Positions 42,064-52,600 of a stretch of DNA of 64,000 nucleotides are shown here, in pieces. Under the pieces are notes generated by a model. The model saw only the letters and a program-made list of their open reading frames with translations, did not search any database and was not told the DNA's origin. The position numbers and the translations under genes are program-made. The stretch's first letter is position 1. Each line of letters opens with the position of its first letter. Source of the stretch: Flavobacterium sp. ACN6 (GTDB lineage: Bacteria > Bacteroidota > Bacteroidia > Flavobacteriales > Flavobacteriaceae); contig NZ_MRCQ01000013.1 in NCBI RefSeq assembly GCF_002304005.1, forward strand, positions 62,001-126,000, written 5' to 3'.

Positions 42064-44514
42064 ATGGTAAAGAAATTAATGGGTTCTTTGGCTCTTGCAA
42101 TGCTTTTAACGGCAAACGCACAAGCTCAGAATACTGAAAAACAAGTTGTAAAAGTAGACTTTGACTTTTTTCAAAGAAGACTGGAAGAAGTTCATGATCC
42201 GAGTTATGATTCGTGGGTGATTAACGAAGGGAAGGAAGATTTTAAATCGTTCAATAACTTGTCGTTTACGCTAAAAGGAAACTTCACTTCAAAATGGTAT
42301 AAAGTCGGAATGAGTGCACCGCATTATAACAGATTAGGAAGCGACGGTTTGGTTACGGCTGAAAATTTAGAATTGAAAATCAGCGGATTGAAAGCAGGAA
42401 AACATACGCTTTTGACTTTTCATAATGCTTTTGATGTGATTACGGGAAAAACCTATTCTCCAATCAAAATCTTTGTCAACGGAAAACTTCAGGAAACGGT
42501 AAATGCGAGTCAGAGAGCCAATGCTAAAATTGATGCAACAATGGCTTACATTACTTTTAATGCCGAAAAAGGCAAAGATGTAATCGTTCGTTTTGAGATT
42601 GACCCAACTTCAAATCCTGATGTAATTAAACAAATTGTGGTTAACGGTTTTGAAATCGATACACCAAATTTAATGAATCAGGCGCGTACTCCTGAACCAG
42701 GAAATCGTAATGAACATGTTGAAGTAAATAAAACTTTGACTTTAAAATGGGACGCTCCAAAGAGTGTAGCCGCACATAATTTATATTTTGGTGAAGACGC
42801 GGCTGCTGTAGAAAAGGCAACTGAATCTTCAAAAGAATTTAAAGGAAAACTAATTGATAAAAACTTCAATATTTCCGATTTATACAGTGGAACAACTTAT
42901 TATTGGAGAGTAGATGAAGTTGATACTAAAGGCGATATAACTTCAGGAAATGTCTGGTCGTTTAAACCAGCGCAATTGGCTTTTCCGGGAGCAGAAGGTT
43001 ACGGACGTTATGCTGTTGGAGGACGTGGTGGGAAGGTAATTGAAGTTACGAATTTGAATGATGACGGACCAGGAAGTCTACGAGATGCGATTAATCAGGA
43101 AATAGGGCCAAGAACGATTGTTTTTACTGTTTCGGGAAATATAAAACTGGCTTCGAGATTGGTAGCAAATCAGCCTTACATTACTATTGCGGGGCAAACG
43201 GCTCCGGGTGAAGGAATTACAATTACGAGAGCGCCAATTGGTTTGACTGGAAATGATGGAGTTGTTCGATTTTTAAAAGTTAGAATTGGCGGCGGAAGAA
43301 CTTTTGACGGAATGGGATTAACCGGTGCAGATTACAGCATTATTGATCACTGCTCGATCAGTTGGACAATCGATGAATCGTTTAGTTCACGGGGTGCACA
43401 TCATATTACATTACAGCGAACTTTAATTTCAGAAGCGTTAAATGTCGCTGGACACGGTAAATACGAAGCTGGAAAAATGCACGGTTATGCTGCGACAATT
43501 GGCGGCGATATCGGAAGTTTTCATCATAACTTATTGGCTCACAATTACGGACGTAATTGGAGTATTGGCGGTGGTTTAAGCGGTGATGGTTTCTATACTG
43601 GAAGATTGGATATCACTAATAATGTGGTATACAATTGGGGTAAAAGAACGACAGACGGTGGTGCAAACGAGGTGAATTTTGTAAATAATTTCTATAAACC
43701 GGGTGCTTCAACAGCGATTTTTGTAGCATTAAATGCACAGCACGAAGGTGTTGGAAAAGGAATGCAGCGCTATTATTTTGATGGAAATGTTATGCCGGGT
43801 TATTTTGATGAAAAATCTCAGGATAAAGGAAGAAAATTTACTACCACAAATAAAGAGAAAGTAGAGTATGAAACTTTTGTTGATAAACCATTTTTTCCAT
43901 CATATATAGCAACGCAATCAGCGAAAGCGGCATATAAAAGTGTACTTTCAGATGTTGGGGCAAATCAGCCATTTTTTGATAAACACGATAACCGAATTAT
44001 CGGTGAAACTTTAAAAGGAACTTTTACTTATAAAGGAAGCAAAAGCGGTTTGGGCGGTATGATTGATAATGAAGAAGATGCAGGAGGATGGCCGAACTTT
44101 GCTTCGGAAACTCGTCCAGCAGATTGGGATACAGATCATGACGGACTGCCTAACTGGTGGGAAAAAGCTTTTGGTTTAAACGAAAATTCAGCAGAAGGAG
44201 ATTTTTCAGATGCGAATCAGGATATAGATAAAGACGGATTTACGCAGCTGGATAATTATTTAGACTGGCTGGCACAGCCTCATTATTTTGTGAATTCAGG
44301 AGATAAAAAAGTTTTAAATGTAGGAGATTTTTTCAAAGGATATGAAAACAAACCCGTTTATACTTTCTCTGATCTTAAAAATGGAAAAGCAGTTTTAAAA
44401 GGTAAAGAAATTCAGTTTACAACAGTTGAAAAAGGTTTCGCTTCTTTCATTCTAACAGTAAAAGATGCGGAAGGAGATTCAATGAGTAGAACCATTAATT
44501 TCTTTATTAAATAA
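42064..44514 (+). CDS. Modular PL1 pectate lyase
   Basis: 816 residues. Signal peptide about 1-22 (ANAQAQ). A beta-sandwich domain (25-205) and an Fn3-like domain (215-305, TLTLKWDAPKS, SGTTYYWRVDEVD) precede the parallel beta-helix lyase (about 308-600). Lyase hallmarks: FPGAEGYGRYAVGGRGGKV, GPGSLRDAI, ITIAGQTAPGEGITI, DHCSISWTIDESFSSRGAHH. PL1 enzymes cut galacturonan by calcium-dependent beta-elimination. A C-terminal DTDHDGLPNWWEKAFG and DIDKDGFTQLDNY pair looks like calcium-binding repeats. The two other PL1 genes here lack the N-terminal modules, so this copy may bind substrate or sit differently on the cell. Confidence 0.9.
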   Translation: MVKKLMGSLALAMLLTANAQAQNTEKQVVKVDFDFFQRRLEEVHDPSYDSWVINEGKEDFKSFNNLSFTLKGNFTSKWYKVGMSAPHYNRLGSDGLVTAENLELKISGLKAGKHTLLTFHNAFDVITGKTYSPIKIFVNGKLQETVNASQRANAKIDATMAYITFNAEKGKDVIVRFEIDPTSNPDVIKQIVVNGFEIDTPNLMNQARTPEPGNRNEHVEVNKTLTLKWDAPKSVAAHNLYFGEDAAAVEKATESSKEFKGKLIDKNFNISDLYSGTTYYWRVDEVDTKGDITSGNVWSFKPAQLAFPGAEGYGRYAVGGRGGKVIEVTNLNDDGPGSLRDAINQEIGPRTIVFTVSGNIKLASRLVANQPYITIAGQTAPGEGITITRAPIGLTGNDGVVRFLKVRIGGGRTFDGMGLTGADYSIIDHCSISWTIDESFSSRGAHHITLQRTLISEALNVAGHGKYEAGKMHGYAATIGGDIGSFHHNLLAHNYGRNWSIGGGLSGDGFYTGRLDITNNVVYNWGKRTTDGGANEVNFVNNFYKPGASTAIFVALNAQHEGVGKGMQRYYFDGNVMPGYFDEKSQDKGRKFTTTNKEKVEYETFVDKPFFPSYIATQSAKAAYKSVLSDVGANQPFFDKHDNRIIGETLKGTFTYKGSKSGLGGMIDNEEDAGGWPNFASETRPADWDTDHDGLPNWWEKAFGLNENSAEGDFSDANQDIDKDGFTQLDNYLDWLAQPHYFVNSGDKKVLNVGDFFKGYENKPVYTFSDLKNGKAVLKGKEIQFTTVEKGFASFILTVKDAEGDSMSRTINFFIK

Positions 44515-44950
44515 AAAAAGGTTGCCACGAATTACACTAATCTCCACTAATTTTTTACGCAGTACGGTAAAAATAATTCGTGAAAATTAGTGTAATTAGT
44601 GGCAAAAGAAAAATCTGCCAAATCTGCCAAATCTGCCAAATCTGCGTGAAAAAATTAATCGCTCGCAGATTTTGCAGATAAAAGGTTGGTTTTAATTCGA
44701 GATTTAGTAAAGGAAAAAAATCTGCCAAATCTGCCAAATCTGCGTGAAAAATTAATCGCTCGCAGATTTTGCAGATTAAGCAGATAAAAGGTTCGTTTTA
44801 ATTCGAGATTTAGTAAAAGAAAAAAATCTGCCAAATCTGCAAAATCTGCGGGAAAATTAATCGCTCGCAGATTCTGCAGATCAAGCAGATAGAAAATCCG
44901 TTTTAATCCGCGTTTTGCCTTGGCAATCCGTGACATCAGCGTTACAATCA
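44515..44950. repeat. 436-base array of extragenic repeats
   Basis: First a hairpin of ATTACACTAATC and AATTAGTGTAATTAGTGG units (44525-44605). Then three successive blocks with the order CTGCCAAATCTGC, GCGTGAAAA, TTAATCGCTCGCAGATTTTGCAGAT, spaced about 100 bases apart and ending near 44895. Finally a GCGGATTA-family piece. Predicted open frames here follow the repeats. Confidence 0.75.
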
Positions 44951-44971
44951 TTACAATATAAAATATTCAAA

Positions 44972-46990
44972 ATGAAAAAGAACATCATCATAACCTCTTT
45001 ATTTCTTTCAACTGTAATCTTTGCACAAAACAAAGGTTTAGTTGCCAATTCAGAAAGCCCGTATGCGAAATTGCAGAGCGTTGGACTGCAAGATGTAAAA
45101 TGGACAAACGGTTTTTGGAAAGAACAATTTGATGTAGAAACCAAAAACACATTACCCTATATGTGGGATTTGTATCATAATGATTCTATTTCACATGCAT
45201 ATAAAAACTTCGAAATCGCTGCAGGTATAAGCAAAGGAACGTTTAAAGGACCGTCGTTTCATGATGGTGATTTCTACAAGATTTTTGAAGGAATGGCGGC
45301 AACTTATGCTGTTACGAAAGATAAAAAACTAGATCAGAAAATGGATAAAGCCATTGCGCTTTTTGCGAAAGTACAGCGTAAAGACGGTTATATTCATACT
45401 CCGGTTTTAATTGATGAACGCTGGGGAACTTTAGGTCCTGAAGAAGTAAAAAAACAATTAGGATTTGAAAAATACAATATGGGACATTTAATGACTGCTG
45501 CCTGTATTCATTATCGCGCCACAGGAAAAACGAATTTCCTAAATATAGCAAAAGGAGTTGCTGATTTCTTATATGATTTCTACAAAAAAGCCTCACCAGA
45601 ATTGGCACGAAATGCCATTTGTCCGTCGCATTATATGGGAATTGTCGAAATGTACAGAACGACCAAAAATCCAAAATATCTGGAATTAGCCAATAATTTA
45701 ATTGACATTCGCGGTACTACAAATGATGGAACTGATGACAATCAGGATCGAATTCCGTTTAGACAACAGACTACCGCGATGGGTCACGCCGTAAGAGCCA
45801 ATTACCTCTATGCTGGAGTTGCCGATTTATACGCAGAAACGGGCGAGAAGAAATTATTAGACAATTTAGAATCGATTTGGGATGACGTAACATACCGTAA
45901 AATGTATATTACGGGAGCATGCGGTTCTTTATATGATGGAGTTTCACCAGACGGAACTTCTTATGATCCAACAGTTGTGCAGAAAATTCATCAGGCATAC
46001 GGAAGACCATTTCAATTGCCAAATGCAACGGCGCACACAGAAACCTGTGCAAATATTGGAAACGTTTTATGGAATTGGAGAATGCTTCAAATTACAGGCG
46101 ACGCCAAATATGCTGATATTGTGGAGCTGGCACTTTACAATAGTGTGCTTTCGGGAATGGATTTAGAAGGAGAAAAATTCCTTTATAACAATCCGCTGAA
46201 TGTTTCTAACGATCTGCCGTTTCACCAACGTTGGGGCAATGAGCGTGAAGGCTACATTGCGTTATCAAACTGCTGTGCACCAAACGTAACCAGAACTGTT
46301 GCCGAAGTTGGAAATTATGCTTACAATCTTTCAAAGGAAGGTTTGTATGTGAATTTATACGGAAGCAATCAATTGAAAACAAAATCTTTAAACGGAGAAG
46401 AAATCGAAATCGAACAGCAGACGAACTATCCTTGGGATGGAAAAATAACGTTGAAAATTGTAAAAGCACCAAAAGATTTACAGAATTTCTTTTTAAGAAT
46501 TCCGGGCTGGAGTCAGAATGCTTCGGTTTCGATTAATAATACCAGTATTAATGATAAGATCGTTTCTGGTTCTTATTTAACAGTAAATCGTAAATGGAAA
46601 AAAGGAGATGTAATTGAATTGAATCTTCCAATGCCGGTTGAGTTGATGCAGGCAAATCCATTGGTTGAAGAAGTTAAAAATCAGGTTGCTGTAAAAAGAG
46701 GACCGTTGGTTTATTGCTTAGAATCAGATCAGCTTCCTGCAAATACAAGTGTAAACGATGTAATTTTAAATCTGAATTCAAATTTTAAAACGGATTTCAC
46801 GGAATTAAAAAACAGAAAATTTATAACTATCGAAGCGAGTTCAACAATTGCAGGTGATAATTCTTGGAAGAAAACACTTTATAAACCAATTTCTGTAAAA
46901 GATGGAAAATCGATAAACGTAAAATTGATTCCGTATTTTGCTTGGGGAAATAAAGGAAAAGGCGAGATGACAGTTTGGATGTCGCATTAA
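44972..46990 (+). CDS. GH127-like protein (DUF1680, beta-L-arabinofuranosidase family)
   Basis: 672 residues from the ATG that begins a good signal peptide (LSTVIFAQ); an upstream ATG at 44915 lies in repeat DNA. The (alpha/alpha)6 barrel carries FEIAAGISKGTFKGPSFHDGD, FAKVQRKDGYIHTP, and GHAVRANYLYAGVADLY. Zinc ligands expected from the family are present: Glu357 and Cys359 in ETCA, and Cys434-Cys435 in SNCCAPN, where the latter pair includes the nucleophile. However, the position of the acid/base Glu (GEAFT in B. longum HypBA1) reads HQAYG, with Gln341. The family cleaves beta-L-arabinofuranosides. The substitution suggests a subgroup with another acid/base or altered specificity. Confidence 0.85.
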   Translation: MKKNIIITSLFLSTVIFAQNKGLVANSESPYAKLQSVGLQDVKWTNGFWKEQFDVETKNTLPYMWDLYHNDSISHAYKNFEIAAGISKGTFKGPSFHDGDFYKIFEGMAATYAVTKDKKLDQKMDKAIALFAKVQRKDGYIHTPVLIDERWGTLGPEEVKKQLGFEKYNMGHLMTAACIHYRATGKTNFLNIAKGVADFLYDFYKKASPELARNAICPSHYMGIVEMYRTTKNPKYLELANNLIDIRGTTNDGTDDNQDRIPFRQQTTAMGHAVRANYLYAGVADLYAETGEKKLLDNLESIWDDVTYRKMYITGACGSLYDGVSPDGTSYDPTVVQKIHQAYGRPFQLPNATAHTETCANIGNVLWNWRMLQITGDAKYADIVELALYNSVLSGMDLEGEKFLYNNPLNVSNDLPFHQRWGNEREGYIALSNCCAPNVTRTVAEVGNYAYNLSKEGLYVNLYGSNQLKTKSLNGEEIEIEQQTNYPWDGKITLKIVKAPKDLQNFFLRIPGWSQNASVSINNTSINDKIVSGSYLTVNRKWKKGDVIELNLPMPVELMQANPLVEEVKNQVAVKRGPLVYCLESDQLPANTSVNDVILNLNSNFKTDFTELKNRKFITIEASSTIAGDNSWKKTLYKPISVKDGKSINVKLIPYFAWGNKGKGEMTVWMSH

Positions 46991-46996
46991 ATTTTG

Positions 46997-47182
46997 CACG
47001 CTGATGAAACGGATTGCCCTTGGCAAAACGCGGATTAAAGCGGATTTTTAAATTTTGAAAAAGCGACCAACCAGCTAGTTTGTCATTCTGGAACGAAGAA
47101 TCGCACACGTAACTCGACAAAGATTGGCGATTTAGATTGCGGAGTTTCTAGTGTGATCTTTCCTTCGTCAAGATGACAAAAC
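46997..47182. repeat. GCGGATTA and GTCATTCTGG family repeats
   Basis: 46997-47048 resembles 44896-44942 inverted (CTGATGAAACGGATTGCC, GCGGATTAAAGCGG). 47078-47182 is a hairpin of the GTCAT...GAAGGA type, similar to those at 27016 and 33960. Confidence 0.7.
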
Positions 47183-47209
47183 AAGATGAACAAATAAATT
47201 GAAAAACAC

Positions 47210-48196
47210 ATGAAATATATCCTAACCTTATTTTTAATAACAACAATTTCCCTTTCAGCCCAAACGCTCGATAACAAATTAGCTTTAACCGTTGCACAAG
47301 ATGGTTCGGGAGATTTTAAAACCATTCAGGAAGCGCTAAACAACGTGAAAGACAATTCAGAAAAACGAGTTGTAATTACTATAAAACCAGGAAAATATGT
47401 GGAGAAATTGGAGATTCCAGCTTCTAAAACATTCATTACTTTAAAAGGATTAGACAGAAATAAAACCATTATTTCGTTTGATGATTATTCTGGGAAACCG
47501 CTTCGTGAAATTGATGCATCCGGAAAAAAAGCATTCGGAACTGGAACTTCTTATTCTTTTTTAATTAAAGGAAATGACTGTACGCTCGAAAATCTTACTG
47601 TAGAAAATACAGCAGGAAGAGTAGGACAGGCCGTTGCTCTGCATATTAAGAGTGATAGAGTTGTAGTTAGAAATTGCAATATTTTAGGGAATCAGGATAC
47701 GCTTTATTTATCTGAAGGAAATACACGCACTTACTTTGAAAACTGTTTCATCAACGGTACAACCGATTTTATATTTGGTGCGGCGACTGCTTATTTTTAT
47801 GAATGTACTATTGAGAGTTTAAGCAATTCTTATATTACAGCTGCTTCAACGCCGCAAGGTCAGGCTTATGGTTTTGTTTTTACAGATTGTAAACTTACTG
47901 CAAAAGATAAAACGGTTGACAAAGTATTTTTTGGAAGACCTTGGCGACCTTATGCGCAAACTGTTTTTATCAATACAGATATGGGTTTGCATATTATTCC
48001 GGAAGGCTGGAACGCATGGATCGATACCAGATTTCCTGATAAATATAAAACTGCATATTACGCAGAATTTGACAGCAAAGGTTTAAGTTCGAAAGATCTA
48101 TCTCAACGAGTTTCATGGTCGCATCAATTAAAAAAAGATGATATTAAAAAATACGATAGAGATTTAGTTTTGAACGGATGGAATCCAAATAAATAA
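47210..48196 (+). CDS. CE8 pectin methylesterase
   Basis: A 328-residue secreted beta-helix esterase. Signal peptide about 1-18 (TISLSAQ). Active-site residues are Gln140 in VGQAVAL, Gln162-Asp163 in GNQDTLY, nucleophile Asp186 in GTTDFIFG and Arg243 in FGRPWRPYA, matching the Erwinia PemA set. The start VAQDGSGDFKTIQEAL is typical. It removes methyl esters from homogalacturonan, making it a substrate for the PL1 and GH28 enzymes of this locus. It is 11 bases before the CE12 gene, so the two esterases are co-transcribed. Confidence 0.95.
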   Translation: MKYILTLFLITTISLSAQTLDNKLALTVAQDGSGDFKTIQEALNNVKDNSEKRVVITIKPGKYVEKLEIPASKTFITLKGLDRNKTIISFDDYSGKPLREIDASGKKAFGTGTSYSFLIKGNDCTLENLTVENTAGRVGQAVALHIKSDRVVVRNCNILGNQDTLYLSEGNTRTYFENCFINGTTDFIFGAATAYFYECTIESLSNSYITAASTPQGQAYGFVFTDCKLTAKDKTVDKVFFGRPWRPYAQTVFINTDMGLHIIPEGWNAWIDTRFPDKYKTAYYAEFDSKGLSSKDLSQRVSWSHQLKKDDIKKYDRDLVLNGWNPNK

Positions 48197-48207
48197 AATC
48201 AAAGGCT

Positions 48208-48990
48208 ATGAATAAGTTTAGAATTTTCGGAATCGGATTATGTTCAATTTTAGTATTGGGCGCCTTTAGTTTTAAATCAAAAGTGACAACTATTTATTTA
48301 ATTGGAGACTCAACGGTTGCCGATTATTCGTTAGAAGAAAATTATCAAACTAAAAAATTTCCACAAGTGGGCTGGGGACAGGTTTTTCAGCCTTTCTTTC
48401 AAAAGGATAGTTTGAAGCTGGTTAAGAATATTTTGGGTAATGCTAAAGAAGTCAAAATCGATGACCGCGCAAAAGGCGGTAGAAGTACCAGAACTTTTTT
48501 TCAAGAAGGGCGATGGTCTTCTGTTTACAACTCTCTTCAAAAAGGTGATGTTGTTATGATGCAGTTTGGGCACAATGATGCTTCTGCGGAAAAAACAGAG
48601 CGTTATGTAAATATTGAAGGTTACAAAGAGTTCCTGCGTCTTTTTATAAATCAAACTAAAGAAAAAGGTGCGGTGCCAATTGTCTTAACACCAGTTGCAA
48701 GGAATTATCCATGGAAAGACGGAAAACTTACGAACGTACATGGCGACTATCCTCAGGCAGCAATTGCTGTTGCAAAGGAATTGCATGTAAAGTATATTGA
48801 TTTGAATGAACTCTCGATGAGCTTCTTTTCTTCCAAAGGACAAGATTATGTAACTACGAACTATTTTATGAATTTTGAACCCGGAAAATTTCCTGCATTT
48901 CCTGACGGGCAAAAAGATAATACTCATTTTCAAAAAGAAGGTGGAGTTGAAGTGGCAAGATTTGTTTTTGATGCAATGAAAAAATTGTAA
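48208..48990 (+). CDS. CE12 rhamnogalacturonan acetylesterase-like
   Basis: A 260-residue SGNH esterase. A hydrophobic N-terminus (about 1-24) gives a signal peptide or anchor. Block I is IYLIGDSTVADY with Ser35; then AKGGRSTRTFF (block II Gly), MMQFGHNDAS (block III Asn) and the closing DNTHF with Asp237 and His240. CE12 enzymes remove acetyl groups from rhamnogalacturonan or pectin. It follows the methylesterase by 11 bases. It ends 30 bases before a strong terminator. Confidence 0.9.
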   Translation: MNKFRIFGIGLCSILVLGAFSFKSKVTTIYLIGDSTVADYSLEENYQTKKFPQVGWGQVFQPFFQKDSLKLVKNILGNAKEVKIDDRAKGGRSTRTFFQEGRWSSVYNSLQKGDVVMMQFGHNDASAEKTERYVNIEGYKEFLRLFINQTKEKGAVPIVLTPVARNYPWKDGKLTNVHGDYPQAAIAVAKELHVKYIDLNELSMSFFSSKGQDYVTTNYFMNFEPGKFPAFPDGQKDNTHFQKEGGVEVARFVFDAMKKL

Positions 48991-49020
48991 ACTTAAACAA
49001 AACCATATATAAATTAACAA

Positions 49021-49067
49021 AAAGTCCGCTTAGTAGTCCATTTGTCTAAGATTAGCGGGCTTTTTTT
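49021..49067 (+). terminator. Intrinsic terminator after the esterase pair
   Basis: AAAGTCCGCT (49021-49030) pairs with AGCGGGCTTT (49054-49063) with one G-U pair, followed by more T. It ends the unit running into CE12 and separates it from the SusC promoter region. Confidence 0.8.
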
Positions 49068-49494
49068 AGTGTTTGATATTTCTTGAATTGACGTTAAAAA
49101 TGAATTTTGCATTTTTGTTAATCAGAATTTACTTTTAAAAATATTTTTTTTGAATAAAAATATTCAGCATCTTTTAAAATCTATCCTGCTTTTATTTTGT
49201 AGGTTTTTTAGTTGAGAAATCACGCTCTTTTTGCTGTTTTACTCTAACGTTTTCGTTAAATTTCAAATTTTATAATAACTTCTTTATCAGATAATATAGT
49301 TATTAGTTTTGAAGAATAAATAACAGATTTTTATTTTTGATAAATATCTTATAGTTTTTTTGTAAAAATGTGATTGTAAATTCTGTATTAAGCAAACAAT
49401 TCTCTAAAATATTTGGTTACTTATATTTTTTCCATTCATTTTTTATTAATATTGTTTTTTTAGTGTCTTTTTTTTTAAGAATATACGATTAAAA
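49068..49494. other. AT-rich regulatory gap upstream of SusC
   Basis: No gene seen. On the minus strand 49190-49181 reads AGCAGGATAG, identical to the first half of the CAGG operator at 24638, but without a second CAGG ten bases away. The rest is AT-rich with many T runs. Confidence 0.4.
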
Positions 49495-49539
49495 CAGGAT
49501 AGAGCAGGACGGTTGTAATGCAGCATCGTTATATTTTTG
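49495..49539 (+). promoter_or_regulatory. CAGG-N6-CAGG operator and promoter of susC-like gene
   Basis: CAGG at 49495 and 49505 inside AACAGGATAGAGCAGGACGG, followed by an exact -7 box TATTTTTG at 49532, 27 bases after the second CAGG. The predicted start is near 49546, leaving a leader of about 125 bases. Confidence 0.65.
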
Positions 49540-49671
49540 GAATACAAAAAATAAATGTGTTTTAAACATTTAATAAAATAGTTTAAGAATATTTAAATAA
49601 AATTTTATTATAATTAAGACATGTTTAAAACATGACTAACTAACATTAATAACCTAACCAAAAAAACATTT

Positions 49672-52600
49672 ATGAAACAAGCACTTATAAAAAGATGTAG
49701 TTTTCTTTTGTTTACATTGATGAGTGTTCTGAGTTATGCTCAAAACTCAAGTAATCAAGTTACTGTAACGGGAACAGTTACCGATAATGTATCAGGTCTT
49801 CTTCCTGGTGTTAATGTAACTGAGAAATCTACAAAGAATACAGTTACAACAGATTTTAATGGTAAGTATCAAATTACGGTAAAACCAGGTGCAACTTTGG
49901 TGTTTTCATTTATCGGAATGAAAAAATCAGAGATTCCTGTAAATGGCCGTACTACAGTTGATGCTAAATTAGCTGAAGATTCTAATGTATTAGATGACAT
50001 TGTAGTTGTTGCATACGGTACTCAGAAAAAAAATAATGTTACAGGAGCGATTGTTACTTTAAAACCAGAAGAGTTTCAAGATTTACCAGTATCAAATTTA
50101 TCTGAAGCATTGAGAGGATTAACTCCTGGCGTAAGTGTATCAGGAGGTGCAGGTCGTCCAGGTGAGGCTGCAACTCTTCAAATACGTCAAACATTCGGAT
50201 TTTCAAAGGATGGAAATTCAAATATTCCTTTAGTGGTTATTGATGATATGGTTCAAATTGATCCTCAAAACGGAAAGCCTACATTGGAGACATTTAACCA
50301 ATTGGATCCTTCAGAAATTGAAAGCATGACAATTTTAAAAGATGGTTCTGCTGCAATTTATGGATCAAGAGCTTCGCAAGGTGCCATTATAGTAAAAACT
50401 AAAAGAGGAAAATCTGGGAAACCAAAGTTTACCTACTATAGTCAATTTTCTATTAACGATGCAGTAAGCCATAGTAAAACAATGAATGCTTATGAGCATG
50501 GAATTTGGAAAAATAGATTTTTGAATTCAAACTTAGAAGCTGATCAATCTAAATATTTTTCTGCTGCAGAGCTTGAACAAATGAAAGGTTTGAATTATGA
50601 TTGGCTAAAAGAAGCTTGGAAACCTGCTACGCAGCAAAGACAGTCTCTTTCTGCAAGTGGAGGAACTGAAAAAGCAACTTATTTTGCAGGTATTACGTAC
50701 TTTGATCAAGGACCTAACTTAGGAGAACAAGATTATAAAAAATGGAATTTCAGAACAGGAACAAATATCAAGATCTCTCAGGATTTAGAATTTTCTGCTT
50801 CCGTTTCGGCTATTACAACTGATGTAAATAAATCATTTTCAAAGGCTTCGGCAAACTTAAACGATAGTAGTTTTGGTTCATTAGCAGGTGGAGAGCAAGC
50901 AGATTATGCTTATTTATTGCACATGCCAAAATACATTCCATGGCAAACTACTGTAAATGGAAAAGACTATTGGATGTCTCCTTTTCCGCGTACAGATCGT
51001 AACTTAGGAAGTGCAAACTCTAACACGACTATTGCAGGATGGAACTATTTTGCAGGTTTAGATGCTGGAAAACAAATAGAAGAGCAGTTTTCATATAATG
51101 TGAATTTGTCTTTGGAATATAAGTTACCATTTGTAAAAGGTTTAAGTGTAAAAGGAAGTTTTGCCAGAAGCCAATCTAGCAGTTATACAGAGCAGTATCA
51201 ATTGCCTTATGATTTAGCTAGAATTACAAATCACCATTTAGCTGATAATCACTTAGAGAATCCAAATTCAATATATGCTATCGATACCAATATCCGTGGT
51301 TCTAGAGTTTACTACACGACAGATATGGATAAATTGATTCAGGCTAACTTTTTTGCAACATACGCTAGAACTTTTGGAAATCATAATGTATCTGCTATGT
51401 TTGGTTATGAGCAATCAGAAGCATGGAACAAAAATGTGCGTTTAGCTTACGAAGGGACTTCAAAAGATTATTTAGGGAATAGTACTACTGCTGGACCAAT
51501 AAGTACAAATTCGCAAGCTGTAAAAGTTGAGTCGGGAACACAGTCTTATTTAGGACGTGTAAACTATAGCTTCAAAGACAAATATCTTGTTGAGTTTATA
51601 TTTAGAAGTGATGCTTCTACTAAATTTGCACCAAACAATTACTGGGGCTTTTTCCCAGGAGCTCAATTGGGCTGGGTAGTTACAAAAGAAGATTGGTTTA
51701 CTGAAAATGTTTCTTGGATCAGTAATTTGAAATTACGTTATTCAATTGGAAAAACAGGTAAAGATAATATTGATTATTGGAGATGGCTTCAGTTTTATGA
51801 GCCATTGCCAGACAAGGGAGCTCAATTTGGATCGAATGGAGGTCTTCTAGGAGGTGGAATTACACCACGTCCAAATCCAAATGAAAATGTACACTGGGAT
51901 ACTACTATCAAAAATAACGTTGGTATAGATATTGGGGTTCTAAAAAATAGATTACAGCTTACTGCTGATTTTTATTACGATAAATCTACAGAGATGTTGA
52001 TAGGATTGGCTGGTGAAGCAGGTACCCCAATTACAGTTGGAGGTGGTTTTGCAGAGGTGAACTATGCAGCTATTGATGCGTGGGGAACTGAATTTAGTTT
52101 AAATTGGAATGATAAAATAAAAGATAATTTTAGCTACAATGTAGGTGTCAATTTTGGATTCTCAAATAATGAAGTTAAAAAATACCCTGATCTTGCAAGA
52201 ACTGATGCAAATACTAATATTACAACGGTTGGTGCCTCTACATTTTTTCCAGTATGGGGATTCAATACATGGAAACAAACTTCAACAGGTGACGGTATCT
52301 TAAGAACAGATGAGGATGTAGCGAATTACTGGAATTATTTAACAGAAAGAGCTACGGCTGCGGGAGGTGTTCCTTCTTATATGGGTATTAATAACGTAAC
52401 GGCTATGCGTAAAGGTATGCTGGCTTATGAAGATACAGCGGGTGTTTATAATGCGTCAACAGGAACTCAAGCAGGAGCTGATGGTAGAATTATGAGAAAT
52501 GAAGATTATGTTAAAATGGCGAACAATAATAGAACTTATGGTTTTACAACTAACATGGGTTTCAAATATAAATCAGTTTATTTCAAAACACAGATTCAAA

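Noticed and set aside
44600..44895. CRISPR array
   Set aside because: Blocks are about 100 bases apart, imperfect, self-complementary and without spacer-like unique segments; no cas genes nearby.
44555..45150. Minus-strand open frames with repeated RAINF and LADF phrases
   Set aside because: They are translations of the tandem AATCTGC repeat blocks, not proteins.
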